Origin: Frigoribacterium endophyticum
GTDB lineage: Bacteria; Actinomycetota; Actinomycetes; Actinomycetales; Microbacteriaceae
NCBI RefSeq assembly: GCF_011759585.1
Contig: NZ_JAAOYV010000002.1
Coordinates: forward strand, 369,510 to 433,509
DNA length: 64,000 nt
Reading direction: 5' to 3'
How positions within the stretch are numbered: the stretch's first letter is position 1; every line of letters begins with the position of its first letter. This document shows, one piece after another, positions 1-8,362 of this stretch. The translations under genes were made by a program, and so were the position numbers. The notes under the pieces are model-generated. The model saw nothing but the letters and a program-made list of their open reading frames with translations, ran no database searches and was not told the origin of the DNA.

Positions 1-146
1 CGGAGGGTCAGGTCGACGCCCCGCACGGCGTCGACGTAGCCCGCCTGGGTCTTGAAGCCGATCTTGAGGCCCTTGATCTCGAGCAGCGGAGCCGTCGAGG
101 TGGAGGCGCCGGGCGCGCCCTCGGGGCGGGTGGAGGTGGACGTCAT
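1..146 (-). CDS. ABC transporter ATP-binding protein, peptide/nickel class (N-terminal fragment; 3' end off window)
   Basis: Only the first 48 codons are inside the window, read leftward from an ATG at 146. The visible protein is a Ser/Thr/Pro-rich leader of about 20 residues, then LLEIKGLKIGFKT and VDAVRGVDLTL, which is the standard opening of an OppD/DppD-type nucleotide-binding domain just before Walker A. Its ATG overlaps the TGA of the preceding permease (ATGA, 143-146), so it is the fourth gene of the binding protein-permease-permease-ATPase operon. It should supply ATP hydrolysis for peptide import. The Walker motifs lie beyond the edge, so the class rests on the N-terminus and the gene order. 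Confidence 0.85.
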   Translation of the reverse strand, partial: MTSTSTRPEGAPGASTSTAPLLEIKGLKIGFKTQAGYVDAVRGVDLTL

Positions 147-1099
147 CGACGGGCCCTCGCCTTCGGGTCGAGGGCGTCGCGCACGACGTCGCCCATCATG
201 AGGAACGACAGCACCGTGATCGACAGCGCGGCCGCGGGCCAGAACAGGGTCATCGGAGCCGTGCGGATGGAGACGCTCGCCTGGCTGATGTCGTTGCCCC
301 ACGACATGGTGCCGCTGGGCAGGCCGATGCCGAGGAAGCTCAGCGTCGCCTCGGCGACGATGAACGTGCCGAGCGAGACGGTGGCGACGACGATGACCGG
401 GGTGATGGCGTTGGGCACGACGTGGCGGAGCAGGATGCGGAACCGCGAGACGCCGAGCGCGAGGCTCGCCGTCACGTAGTCGCTGCTCTTCGCGCCGAGC
501 ACGGAACCGCGCATGATGCGCGCGATCTGGGGCCAGGCGAAGAGCGACAGCACCAGGGCCACCGTGAGGGGCGTGCGGGAGGGCAGCACCGACATGAGGA
601 CGATGGCGCCGAGCACCGTGGGGATGGCGAAGAAGATGTCGCCGATCCGCGAGACGACCGCGTCGAGCCAGCCGCCGTAGAAGCCGGCCAGCGAACCCAC
701 GATGATGCCGATGATCGTGACGATGACGGTCGCGAGCAGGCCCACCGTGAGGGAGGCGCGGGTGCCGTAGACGACGCGGGCGAAGACGTCGAGGCCCTGA
801 CGGGTGAAGCCCATCGGGTGGCCGGCCTCCGGGCCCTCGTTGCTCGACTGCAGGTCGGCGCCGCTCGTCGGGGAGGTGTGGGTGAACAGCCCGGGGAAGA
901 CCGCGACGACGACCACGAGCAGGATGAGAGCCGCGGAGATCCAGAACAGCGGGCGGGACTTCATGCTGTCCCAGGCGTCGTCCCAGCTGCTGCGGGGCTT
1001 CTCGGACTCGTCGACGGCGTCGACGGCCTTGACGGGCGTCTCCTCGAGGTCGGCGACGAAGTGGTCGGCCGACAGGGGCGATGAGGCGTTACTTGGCAT
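143..1099 (-). CDS. Peptide/nickel-class ABC transporter permease, DppC/OppC type
   Basis: This 318-residue inner-membrane protein has a hydrophilic N-terminus of about 45 residues, one membrane segment near 50-70, an extracytoplasmic loop, and five further segments. The permease loop (about 195-230) carries the EAA-type signature around GVSRFRILLRHVVPNA, which contacts the ATPase. SFLGIG and WGNDI are typical of the DppC half. The start ATG has GAGGA 7 nt upstream and overlaps the stop of the DppB-type gene by 11 bp. It pairs with the upstream permease to form the channel of a peptide importer. The substrate (di- or oligopeptide, nickel or glycoside) cannot be read from sequence. Confidence 0.93.
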   Translation of the reverse strand: MPSNASSPLSADHFVADLEETPVKAVDAVDESEKPRSSWDDAWDSMKSRPLFWISAALILLVVVVAVFPGLFTHTSPTSGADLQSSNEGPEAGHPMGFTRQGLDVFARVVYGTRASLTVGLLATVIVTIIGIIVGSLAGFYGGWLDAVVSRIGDIFFAIPTVLGAIVLMSVLPSRTPLTVALVLSLFAWPQIARIMRGSVLGAKSSDYVTASLALGVSRFRILLRHVVPNAITPVIVVATVSLGTFIVAEATLSFLGIGLPSGTMSWGNDISQASVSIRTAPMTLFWPAAALSITVLSFLMMGDVVRDALDPKARARR

Positions 1100-2018
1100 A
1101 GCGGATCCTCGGGTCGAGAACGGCGTAGAGCAGGTCGACGAGCAGGTTGGCCAGCATGAAGATGATGACCATCACGGCCACGAACGACACGACGGTGGGG
1201 CCCTCGCCGAGCTGGATGGCCTTGTAGACGGTGCCGCCGACGCCCTGGATGTTGAAGATGCCCTCGGTGACGATGGCACCGACCATCAGCGATCCGATGT
1301 CGACGCCGAGGTAGGTGATGACCGGCACGAGCGAGTTGCGGAGGATGTGCACGCCGACGACACGGCGGCGGGTGAGGCCCTTCGCCGTGGCGGTGCGCAC
1401 GAAGTCGGCGCTCATGTTCTCCGAGACGGAGGCGCGGGTCAGTCGCACGATGTACGCGAACGACACGGAGGCCAGCACCAGGGCCGGCAGCACCAGCTCG
1501 TTCCACGGGGCCTGTGAGCTGACCGTGGTGCGGAAGATGCCGAGGTTGATGGCGAAGACGTACTGCAGCACGAAGCCGACGACGAAGATCGGCACGGAGA
1601 TGAGCAGCAGGCTCACGACGAGCGCGCTCGTGTCGAAGATCTTGCCCTTGCGGAGACCGGCGACCAGACCGACGATGATGCCGGCGACGGCCTCGAAGAC
1701 GAGGGCCAGCATCGCGAGGCGGAAGGTGATGGGGAAGGCGCGCGTCAGCTCGGACAGCACGGGACGACCGGAGAAGGTCGTGCCGAGGTCGCCCGTGAAC
1801 AGTCCGCCGATGTAGAGCAGGTACTGGACGATGAAGGGCTTGTCGAGGTTGTACTGAGCCCTGATCTGCTCGAGGACCTGGGGGCTCGGCTGCTTGTCGC
1901 CGAAGAGAGCCGCCACGGGGTCGCCCGGCACGGCGAAGACCATGAAGTAGATGAGGAACGTCGCCCCGAAGAAGACGGGGATCAATTGGAGGAGCCGTCG
2001 ACCGGTGTACCAGAGCAT
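1089..2018 (-). CDS. Peptide/nickel-class ABC transporter permease, DppB/OppB type
   Basis: This 309-residue integral membrane protein opens with the DppB hallmark RRLLQLIPVFFGATFLIYF and then VPGDPVAAL, and has about six membrane segments. The EAA-like loop is around KGLTRRRVVGVHILRNSL, and the C-terminus LDPRIRY is typical of the family. The ribosome site GAGGAGG lies a few nt before the ATG. It is the second cistron of the operon, separated from the binding-protein gene by 133 bp holding a strong hairpin (2081-2120), and it overlaps the DppC-type gene downstream. Normal length for the family. Confidence 0.94.
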   Translation of the reverse strand: MLWYTGRRLLQLIPVFFGATFLIYFMVFAVPGDPVAALFGDKQPSPQVLEQIRAQYNLDKPFIVQYLLYIGGLFTGDLGTTFSGRPVLSELTRAFPITFRLAMLALVFEAVAGIIVGLVAGLRKGKIFDTSALVVSLLLISVPIFVVGFVLQYVFAINLGIFRTTVSSQAPWNELVLPALVLASVSFAYIVRLTRASVSENMSADFVRTATAKGLTRRRVVGVHILRNSLVPVITYLGVDIGSLMVGAIVTEGIFNIQGVGGTVYKAIQLGEGPTVVSFVAVMVIIFMLANLLVDLLYAVLDPRIRYAK

Positions 2019-2080
2019 CAGGCCTCCTCGGTGTCGTGCGTGAGCATAGGTCGCAATCGTGTGGGTGGTGGACGCCCGCG

Positions 2081-2120
2081 GAGGGGGTCCGCAGCAGATC
2101 GCTCTGCTCCGGACCCCCTC
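2081..2120 (-). promoter_or_regulatory. Intercistronic stem-loop between binding-protein and permease genes
   Basis: An 11-bp perfect stem (GAGGGGGTCCG / CGGACCCCCTC) continues, after one C-C mismatch, into six more pairs closing on a 4-nt TCGC loop. It lies 31 bp past the stop of the binding-protein gene and 62 bp before the permease start, with no U-run. In ABC operons such hairpins typically protect the binding-protein mRNA or attenuate read-through, giving excess binding protein over permease. That role here is inferred. Confidence 0.7.
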
Positions 2121-2151
2121 GTGGACGGTGAGGCTGGTCGCCTCTCCGCTG

Positions 2152-3777
2152 CTAGTTCTTGGTGACCTCGTAGTACAGGGGCACCGAGTTCCAGCCGAAC
2201 TGGACGTTGCTCACCGTGTCGGCGTAGACGCCGGTCACGTTGGAGTACCACAGCGGGACGACGGGGAGGTCCTTGAAGAGGACCTCCTGAGCGTCCTGGA
2301 ACTTGGCGTTCGCGTCGTCGACGCTCGTGGCCTGGCTGCCCTCCTTGAGGAGGCTGTCGAACTCGTCGCTGGTGTAGCGGCCGTAGTTCGAGCCCGCACC
2401 GGACTGGTACAGCGGGGCGAGGAAGTTGTAGAGCGACGGGTAGTCGGCCTGCCATCCGGAACGGAAGGCACCGGTCATCGCGTCGTTCTCTTCTTCGTCG
2501 AGCAGGCCCTTGAAGTCGGGGTACGACTTGCCCTCGGCCTTGATGCCGAGCGTGTCGGCGATGCTGTTCGCTGCCGCGTCGACCCAGGCCTGGTGGCCAC
2601 CGTCAGCGTTGTAGGCGATGGAGAAGACGGTGTCGCCGTAGGGCGCGATCGCGTCGGCTTCCTTCCAGAGCTTCTGGGCCTCGTCCTCGTTGTACGAGAG
2701 GACGTCCGAGCCGTCGAGGTCGTCCGAGTAGCCGTCGATGACGGGCGACGTGAAGTCCTTGGCGGGGGTGCGGGTGTCCTGGAAGATCACCTTGGTGATG
2801 TCGTCGCGGTTGATCGCCATCGAGATGGCCTGGCGGCGGAGCTTGCCCTCCTCCGTCGTGCCGTCGAAGTGCTCGAGGTACTGGGGGATGGTGAACGACT
2901 GGAAGATCGCGGCCGCCTGGTTGACGTTGCGGTCCGGGAAGTCGTCCTTGTAGGTCTCGAAGGCGCTGTCGGGGACGGCGTCGAGGATGTCCAGCACACC
3001 CGACTGGGCGTCGGCGTAGGCCGCGTCCTGCGTCGTGTAGAACGTGATGGTCAGGCCGCCGTTCTTGGGCGTGCGCGGGCCGTCGTAGTCCTCGTTGGTG
3101 ACGAGCTTGATGTCCTGGTTGTGCGTCCAGGCGCCCTCGCCGTCGAGCTTGTACGGGCCGTTGCCGATCGGGTTCTCGCCGAAGGCCGCCGTGTCGGCGT
3201 AGAACGCCTCGGGCAGCGGGACGAACGCCGAGTAGCCGAGGCGCAGGGGCCAGTCGGCCTCGGGCGCGCTGAGCTGGACGGTGAACTCGGTGGGGCTGAC
3301 GACCTCGAGCGCGAGCTCGCTGTCGGCGTCGTAGCTGAAGCCCTCGATGTCGTCGAAGAAGTAGCTGCCGCCCTGGGCGTTGCTGAGCTGCGCCGCCCAG
3401 TTCCAGGCCTTCGTGAACGACTCGGCCGTCACGTCGGTGCCGTCGGTGAACGTCAGGCCCTCGCGGATCTTGACGTCCCACTTCTGGTTGTCGTCGGAGG
3501 TGATGCTCTCGGCCACGTCGTTGACGGGCTCGCCCTTGGCGTCGTACGAGACGAGGCCCGCGAACACGGAGTCGATGATCTTGCCGCCGCCGACCTCGGT
3601 GGTGTTCGAAGGGATCAGCGGGTTCTGCGGCTCGTTGCCGTTCGTCGTGATGACGGCCGACGAGTCGCCCGAGGCGCTGTCGCCCGAGTCGTCGCTGCCG
3701 CTGGCGCAGCCCGTGAGGACGAGTGCTGCCGTCCCCACGACGGCGATGGCCCCGAGGCCCGTGCGCGTCTTCTTCAA
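2152..3777 (-). CDS. Peptide/nickel-class ABC transporter substrate-binding lipoprotein (SBP family 5)
   Basis: This is a 541-residue secreted lipoprotein. The signal peptide has KK-R charges, a hydrophobic core and lipobox LTGC (Cys about 24), followed by a Ser/Asp-rich linker. The body fits the family 5 pattern of DppA/OppA proteins: an N-terminal NEPQNPLIPSNT region, PLPEAFYADTAAFGENPIGNGPY near the middle, and RRQAISMAINRDDI. The start is TTG at 3777, chosen because AGGAGG lies 4 nt upstream and the signal peptide begins at once. It is the first gene of the left-edge operon; it captures the ligand outside the membrane for the DppB/C-type permeases. Ligand unknown. Confidence 0.93.
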   Translation of the reverse strand: MKKTRTGLGAIAVVGTAALVLTGCASGSDDSGDSASGDSSAVITTNGNEPQNPLIPSNTTEVGGGKIIDSVFAGLVSYDAKGEPVNDVAESITSDDNQKWDVKIREGLTFTDGTDVTAESFTKAWNWAAQLSNAQGGSYFFDDIEGFSYDADSELALEVVSPTEFTVQLSAPEADWPLRLGYSAFVPLPEAFYADTAAFGENPIGNGPYKLDGEGAWTHNQDIKLVTNEDYDGPRTPKNGGLTITFYTTQDAAYADAQSGVLDILDAVPDSAFETYKDDFPDRNVNQAAAIFQSFTIPQYLEHFDGTTEEGKLRRQAISMAINRDDITKVIFQDTRTPAKDFTSPVIDGYSDDLDGSDVLSYNEDEAQKLWKEADAIAPYGDTVFSIAYNADGGHQAWVDAAANSIADTLGIKAEGKSYPDFKGLLDEEENDAMTGAFRSGWQADYPSLYNFLAPLYQSGAGSNYGRYTSDEFDSLLKEGSQATSVDDANAKFQDAQEVLFKDLPVVPLWYSNVTGVYADTVSNVQFGWNSVPLYYEVTKN

Positions 3778-3843
3778 TGTTCCTCCTGATGCAAGAAAGG
3801 ACGCAGCACAGCCCCCATGAGCCGTGCCGCGTTGGATGCAAGT

Positions 3844-3873
3844 ACCCTAAGCACCGCCCGGAGGCATCACCAA
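3844..3873 (-). promoter_or_regulatory. Candidate promoter of the left-edge peptide transporter operon
   Basis: Read on the minus strand, TTGGTG (3873-3868) and TAGGGT (3849-3844) are separated by 18 bp and lie about 70 bp upstream of the TTG start. Both hexamers are 4/6 matches to the housekeeping consensus. The call is by eye only. Confidence 0.35.
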
Positions 3874-3915
3874 ACCTCACGGAGAACGGTTACACGACGG
3901 AAACCAACTCGCCGA

Positions 3916-3943
3916 TTCGTTGCGTCGACGCACGGTTCGTTGC
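3916..3943. repeat. Palindrome with flanking direct repeats in a divergent promoter region
   Basis: The 12-bp perfect palindrome TGCGTCGACGCA (3920-3931) is overlapped and followed by two copies of TTCGTTGCG (3916-3924 and 3935-3943). It lies between the divergently transcribed binding-protein gene and the CPBP protease gene, so an operator for an unidentified regulator is plausible. Nothing else recognisable was seen in the 273-bp gap apart from candidate -10 boxes (TATCAT at 3999, TACGAT at 4037) for the protease gene. Confidence 0.35.
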
Positions 3944-4050
3944 GCGTGGGGCCTGCATCTCGCATGGATCTGCTGCGAGGAATCCCCGAGGCTGCCGCTA
4001 TCATCCCTGGCCCCGCACGACAGGTGTGGCCGTCCCGTACGATCAGCCGC

Positions 4051-4854
4051 GTGAGCGACGTGACGAGGGCCCGGCTGGCGGACGACGGCGTGGTGCCCTC
4101 CCGAGGGCGCGTGCGGGCCGAGATCGCGATCGTCCTCGCCCTGTCGCTCGGCGCCTCCGCGGTGTACTCGCTCCTGTCGCTGGCGAACCGGCTGACCCGC
4201 GACGTCGCCCTCTCGCAGCAGACCGCGACGCTGAACTCGTCGCTCAGCGACCGGCCGGTCTTCGACCTGCTCTACCAGCTGATGGGCATCGCGGTCGACC
4301 TCGTGCCGGTGCTGCTGGTGGCCTTCCTGCTCTGGCGGGAGGCCCGGCCGCACCTCGGTCGCCTCGGGGTCGACTTCTCGCGCGCGGGCCGCGACGTCGC
4401 GGGCGGAGCGGGCATCGCCCTGGCGATCGGCGTGCCGGGCATCGGCCTCTACCTCGTCGGGAAGGCCCTCGACCTCACGGTGACCGTGGTGCCCACCGAC
4501 CTCGCGCAGCACTGGTGGACGGTGCCGGTGCTGCTGCTCTCGGCGCTGCGCGCCGGCGTCACCGAGGAGGTCATCGTCGTCGCCTACCTCTTCGCGCGCC
4601 TCCGCGACCTCGGCTGGCGGACCTGGCCGATCATCGTCACGGCGGCCCTGCTCCGGGGCACGTACCACCTGTACCAGGGGTTCGGCGCGTTCGTCGGCAA
4701 CCTCGTGATGGGGCTGGCCTTCGGCTGGCTGTACGCGCGCACCGGCCGCGTGCTGCCGCTCGTCGTCGCGCACGTGCTGATGGACGCCGCGGTCTTCGTG
4801 GGCTACCCGTGGGCCGCCGCGACCTTCCCCGCGTTCTTCGGCCTGCCGAGCTGA
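4051..4854 (+). CDS. CPBP-family intramembrane metalloprotease (Abi/CAAX-type)
   Basis: The protein has 267 residues with about eight hydrophobic segments. The three CPBP motifs are visible: TEEVIVVAYLF (motif 1, EE present), GTYHLYQG (motif 2, zinc-ligand His) and AHVLMDA (motif 3, His and Asp). In motif 1 the Arg of the EExxxR consensus is replaced, a variant I believe is common among actinobacterial members. The GTG start at 4051 removes an upstream extension that reads through the divergent promoter region and lacks a membrane-protein character. Family members cleave near membrane boundaries; many work in protein maturation or bacteriocin self-immunity, but no target is indicated here. 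It faces gcvP across a shared terminator. Confidence 0.85.
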   Translation: MSDVTRARLADDGVVPSRGRVRAEIAIVLALSLGASAVYSLLSLANRLTRDVALSQQTATLNSSLSDRPVFDLLYQLMGIAVDLVPVLLVAFLLWREARPHLGRLGVDFSRAGRDVAGGAGIALAIGVPGIGLYLVGKALDLTVTVVPTDLAQHWWTVPVLLLSALRAGVTEEVIVVAYLFARLRDLGWRTWPIIVTAALLRGTYHLYQGFGAFVGNLVMGLAFGWLYARTGRVLPLVVAHVLMDAAVFVGYPWAAATFPAFFGLPS

Positions 4855-4855
4855 C

Positions 4856-4903
4856 GACGGCGCCCCGGCCGCTCCGCTCTCGCGGGGCGGCCGGGGCGCC
4901 GTC
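4856..4903. terminator. Bidirectional hairpin between CPBP protease and gcvP
   Basis: Two perfect 17-nt arms (4856-4872 and 4887-4903; GACGGCGCCCCGGCCGC and its complement) enclose a 14-nt loop that can form four further pairs. It begins 2 nt after the protease stop codon and ends 32 bp from the convergent gcvP stop, so it can serve both genes. There is no clear T-run, as is usual at this G+C content. Confidence 0.85.
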
Positions 4904-4935
4904 CATCGGTTCGCCGTCCGTCGGGGGCACGCGGC

Positions 4936-7869
4936 CTAGGCGAACGCCTCCACCGGCGGGCAGGCGCAGAACAGGTTGCGGTCGCCCCAGGCCTGGTCGA
5001 TGCGGCGCACCGGCGGCCAGTACTTGCCGCGCACGAGCGACCGGACGGGGTAGACGGCCTCGTCGCGGGTGTAGTCGCGGGACCACTCCCCCGAGATGAC
5101 CGACTCCGCCGTGTGCGGCGCTCCGCGCAGCGGGCTCTCCTCCACCGACCAGCGACCGGCGGCGACCTGGTCGGCCTCCGCCCTGATGGCGATCATCGCG
5201 TCGACGAAGCGGTCGATCTCGGCGAGGTCCTCGCTCTCGGTCGGCTCGACCATCAGCGTGCCGGCGACCGGGAACGACATCGTCGGCGAGTGGAAGCCGT
5301 AGTCGACCAGGCGCTTCGCGACGTCGTCGACCGTCACGCCGGTGGCGTCGCGGAGCGGGCGCAGGTCGAGGATGCACTCGTGCGCCACGAGGCCGTTCTC
5401 GCCCGAGTACAGCACCGGGTAGTGCTCGCGCAGGCGGGCGGCGACGTAGTTCGCGGCGAGCACGGCGGCGCCGGTCGCGGCGGTGAGGCCCTCCGTGCCC
5501 ATCATCCGGACGTAGGTCCAGCTGATCGGCAGGATGCTCGGCGACCCGTAGGGGGCGCTCGAGACGGGGACGCCCCCGTGCGCGAGGCGCTCGCCCGCAC
5601 CGGCGGCGGAGGCACCGGTGCGGCGGTCGGCCTGCTGCGCGAGCGGGTGGCCGGGCAGGAACGGCGCGAGGTGCGCCTTGGCCGCGACCGGCCCGACCCC
5701 GGGGCCGCCGCCGCCGTGGGGGATGCAGAACGTCTTGTGGAGGTTGAGGTGCGAGACGTCGCCCCCGAACTCGCCGAAGCGCGCGACGCCGAGCAGGGCG
5801 TTGAGGTTCGCCCCGTCGACGTAGACCTGGCCGCCGGCCGCGTGGACGGCGTCGGTCACCTCGCGGATGTCGTGCTCGTAGACGCCGTGCGTCGACGGGT
5901 ACGTGATCATCAGCGCGGCGAGGTCGTCGGCGTGCTCGGCGACCTTGGCCCTCAGGTCGGCGAGGTCGACGTCGCCCTGCTCGTTGCAGGCGACGACGAC
6001 GACGCGGAGGCCCGCGAGGACGGCGCTGGCGGCGTTCGTGCCGTGCGCGCTCTGCGGGATGAGGCAGACCGTGCGGTCGAGGTCGCCGTTCGCGCGGTGG
6101 TACCCGCGGATCGCGAGGAGGCCGGCGAGCTCGCCCTGGCTGCCCGCGTTCGGCTGCAGCGAGACGGTGTCGTAGCCGGTGACCTCCGCGAGCCAGCCCT
6201 CGAGCTGGCCGATCATCTCGAGGTAGCCCTCGACGTCGGAGGCCGGGGCGAACGGGTGGACCCCGGCGAACTCGGGCCAGGTCACCGCGGCCATCTCGGT
6301 CGCGGCGTTGAGCTTCATCGTGCAGCTGCCGAGGGGGATCATTCCGCGGTCGAGCGCGTAGTCCTTGTCGGCGAGGTGCTTGAGGTAGCGCATCATGCTG
6401 GTCTCGCTGCGGTGGGTGCGGAAGACCGGGTGCGTCAGGTAGTCGGAGGTGCGGAGGGCCGCCTCGGGCAGGACCTCGACCCGGGCCGCCGCGTCGAGCG
6501 GGGGCAGCGTGACGCCGAGCACGTCGGCCACCACCGCGACGTCGTCGCGCGTGGTCGTCTCGTCGAACGAGAAGCGCACGCAGTCGTCGTCGACGGCCCA
6601 GAGCAGGTAGCCGCGCTCGTGGGCGCTCGCGACGACCTCCCGGGCCCGGCCGGGCACGAAGACCTGCAGGGTGTCGAAGAACGTGTCGCGCTCGAGCTCG
6701 AGGTCGCTGGCCGTGATCGCCGCGGCGAGGTCGACGGCGTGGTCGTGCACGCGCCCGGCGATGTGCCGGAGGCCCCAGGGGCCGTGGTACACCGCGTACA
6801 TCGAGGCCATCACGGCGAGCAGCACCTGGGCGGTGCAGATGTTCGAGGTCGCCTTCTCGCGGCGGATGTGCTGCTCGCGCGTCTGGAGGCTGAGCCGGTA
6901 GGCGGGGTGCCCCTCGGCGTCCTGCGAGACGCCGACGAGGCGCCCGGGCAGCTGACGCTCGAGCCCGGTGCGGACGGCCATGTAGCCCGCGTGCGGCCCC
7001 CCGAAGCCCATCGGCACGCCGAAGCGCTGGCTCGTGCCGACGGCGACGTCGGCGCCGAACTCGCCGGGCGCCCGCAGCAGGGTCATCGCGAGCAGGTCGG
7101 CGGCGACGACCGCGAGGCCCCCGGCCGCGTGCGCGGCCTCGACGACGGGCTCAGGGTCCCACACGGCGCCCGAGGCGCCCGGGTACTGCACGAAGACGCC
7201 GAAGGCGGCCGGCAGGTCGGCGGGCGCGGTCGTCGCGAGGTCGAGCTCGACGATCTCGACGCCGACGGCCTCGGCCCGGCCGGCCAGCAGCGCCTTGGTC
7301 TGCGGCAGTGCGTCCGCGTCGACGACGAAGACGTCGCTCGGCGCCTTCGACGCGCGGCGAGCGAGCAGCATGCCCTCGACGACGGCCGTGCCCTCGTCGA
7401 GCATCGACGCGTTGGCGGTCGTCAGGCCGGTCAGCTCGGAGACCATGGTCTGGAAGTTGATCAGGGCCTCGAGGCGGCCCTGCGAGATCTCGGGCTGGTA
7501 CGGCGTGTAGGCCGTGTACCAGCTCGGGTTCTCGAGCACGTTGCGGCGGATCACGGCCGGGGTCACGGTGTCGTGGTACCCGAGGCCGATCATGCTGCGG
7601 GAGGCGCGGTTGCGGTCGGCGAGCCCGCGGAGCTCGGCCAGCGCCTCCTCCTCGCCGATCGGGGCGGGCAGCACCGAGCCCTCGACGGCGGACGCGTGGA
7701 TGCTGTCGGGCACCGCGGCGCTCACGAGCGAGGCGACGCTGTCGTGCCCCAGCACGTCGAGCATGGCGCGCTGCTCGGCCGTGGTCGTGCCGACGTGGCG
7801 GTCGACGAAGCCGGTCGCGGCGCGGTCGGACCAGTCGCCGAACACGCTGCCCTCGGTCACGGCGCTCAT
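4936..7869 (-). CDS. gcvP: Glycine dehydrogenase (decarboxylating), glycine cleavage P-protein
   Basis: The 977-residue protein is of the usual single-chain P-protein length. It decarboxylates glycine with pyridoxal phosphate and passes the aminomethyl group to lipoylated GcvH. The N-terminal half has [43 protein letters not shown] (split here as family marks) and the second half has [16 protein letters not shown] and the PLP-lysine segment [17 protein letters not shown]. The ATG at 7869 overlaps the gcvH stop (ATGA), so the two are translationally coupled. It is the last gene of the riboswitch-controlled gcvT-gcvH-gcvP operon. No missing catalytic motif was noticed. Confidence 0.97.
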   Translation of the reverse strand: MSAVTEGSVFGDWSDRAATGFVDRHVGTTTAEQRAMLDVLGHDSVASLVSAAVPDSIHASAVEGSVLPAPIGEEEALAELRGLADRNRASRSMIGLGYHDTVTPAVIRRNVLENPSWYTAYTPYQPEISQGRLEALINFQTMVSELTGLTTANASMLDEGTAVVEGMLLARRASKAPSDVFVVDADALPQTKALLAGRAEAVGVEIVELDLATTAPADLPAAFGVFVQYPGASGAVWDPEPVVEAAHAAGGLAVVAADLLAMTLLRAPGEFGADVAVGTSQRFGVPMGFGGPHAGYMAVRTGLERQLPGRLVGVSQDAEGHPAYRLSLQTREQHIRREKATSNICTAQVLLAVMASMYAVYHGPWGLRHIAGRVHDHAVDLAAAITASDLELERDTFFDTLQVFVPGRAREVVASAHERGYLLWAVDDDCVRFSFDETTTRDDVAVVADVLGVTLPPLDAAARVEVLPEAALRTSDYLTHPVFRTHRSETSMMRYLKHLADKDYALDRGMIPLGSCTMKLNAATEMAAVTWPEFAGVHPFAPASDVEGYLEMIGQLEGWLAEVTGYDTVSLQPNAGSQGELAGLLAIRGYHRANGDLDRTVCLIPQSAHGTNAASAVLAGLRVVVVACNEQGDVDLADLRAKVAEHADDLAALMITYPSTHGVYEHDIREVTDAVHAAGGQVYVDGANLNALLGVARFGEFGGDVSHLNLHKTFCIPHGGGGPGVGPVAAKAHLAPFLPGHPLAQQADRRTGASAAGAGERLAHGGVPVSSAPYGSPSILPISWTYVRMMGTEGLTAATGAAVLAANYVAARLREHYPVLYSGENGLVAHECILDLRPLRDATGVTVDDVAKRLVDYGFHSPTMSFPVAGTLMVEPTESEDLAEIDRFVDAMIAIRAEADQVAAGRWSVEESPLRGAPHTAESVISGEWSRDYTRDEAVYPVRSLVRGKYWPPVRRIDQAWGDRNLFCACPPVEAFA

Positions 7870-8243
7870 TCGGCGGTCAGGGCGACGTACTCGTCGCGAG
7901 AGAGGAGGCCGACCTGGTCGCTCGACGACAGGGTGATCTTGATCAGCCAGCCCTCGCCGAACGGGTCGCTGTTGACGAGGTCGGGGCTGTCGACGACGGC
8001 CTGGTTCGCCTCGAGCACGGTGCCGAGCGCCGGGGCGAAGAGCTCGCCGACCGACTTGGTCGACTCGATCTCGCCGACGACCTTGCCGGTCTCGACCTCG
8101 GTGCCCTCGGCGGGCAGGTCGACGTAGACGACGTCGCCGAGCTTGTCGGCCGCGTAGTCGGTGATGCCGACGGTGGCGGTGTCGCCGTCGATGAGCAGCC
8201 ACTCGTGCTCGGAGGTGTACTTCAGGGCGGTGAGGTCGGTCAT
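7866..8243 (-). CDS. gcvH: Glycine cleavage system H protein (lipoyl carrier)
   Basis: The 125-residue protein is the normal length for GcvH. The lipoyl-lysine motif [12 protein letters not shown] places the modified lysine at about residue 63, and [27 protein letters not shown] and [11 protein letters not shown] are family signatures. It shuttles the aminomethyl intermediate among P, T and L proteins in the cytoplasm. The ATG at 8243 has a modest purine-rich stretch upstream; the stop overlaps the gcvP start. It lies 119 bp downstream of gcvT, and that gap holds a copy of the GGAGGCGCGG element and a small hairpin. Confidence 0.97.
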   Translation of the reverse strand: MTDLTALKYTSEHEWLLIDGDTATVGITDYAADKLGDVVYVDLPAEGTEVETGKVVGEIESTKSVGELFAPALGTVLEANQAVVDSPDLVNSDPFGEGWLIKITLSSSDQVGLLSRDEYVALTAE

Positions 8244-8320
8244 GGCCGGGCCTTTCGTGGGGGCCGTCGTGCGACGGAGGCAGGGGCTGGGGTCGTGGGG
8301 GCGGTGCAGGGAGGGCGGTG

Positions 8321-8352
8321 CGGGAGGCGCGGTGCCGGCCGGGCGGGCCGGC
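8321..8352. repeat. GGAGGCGCGGTGCCGG element and hairpin between gcvT and gcvH
   Basis: The sequence GGGAGGCGCGGTGCCGG is followed by GCCGGCC-N5-GGCCGGC (8334-8352), a 7-bp perfect stem. It is one of several intergenic copies of the same core (see also 14113, 35057, 44688 and 48599), but its right arm is degenerate, so it does not form the long stem seen in the full copies. Confidence 0.55.
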
Positions 8353-8362
8353 CGCGGCCGGG

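Noticed and set aside
2059-3789. Long plus-strand frame opposite the left-edge binding-protein gene
   Set aside because: Antisense shadow: Val/Arg/Glu-rich, no recognisable motif, while the minus strand encodes a clear lipoprotein.
5113-8127. Very long open frame opposite gcvP (about 1000 codons)
   Set aside because: It mirrors gcvP on the other strand; its Arg/Gly/Asp/Val-rich translation is the usual shadow of high-GC coding DNA, and gcvP has full family motifs.
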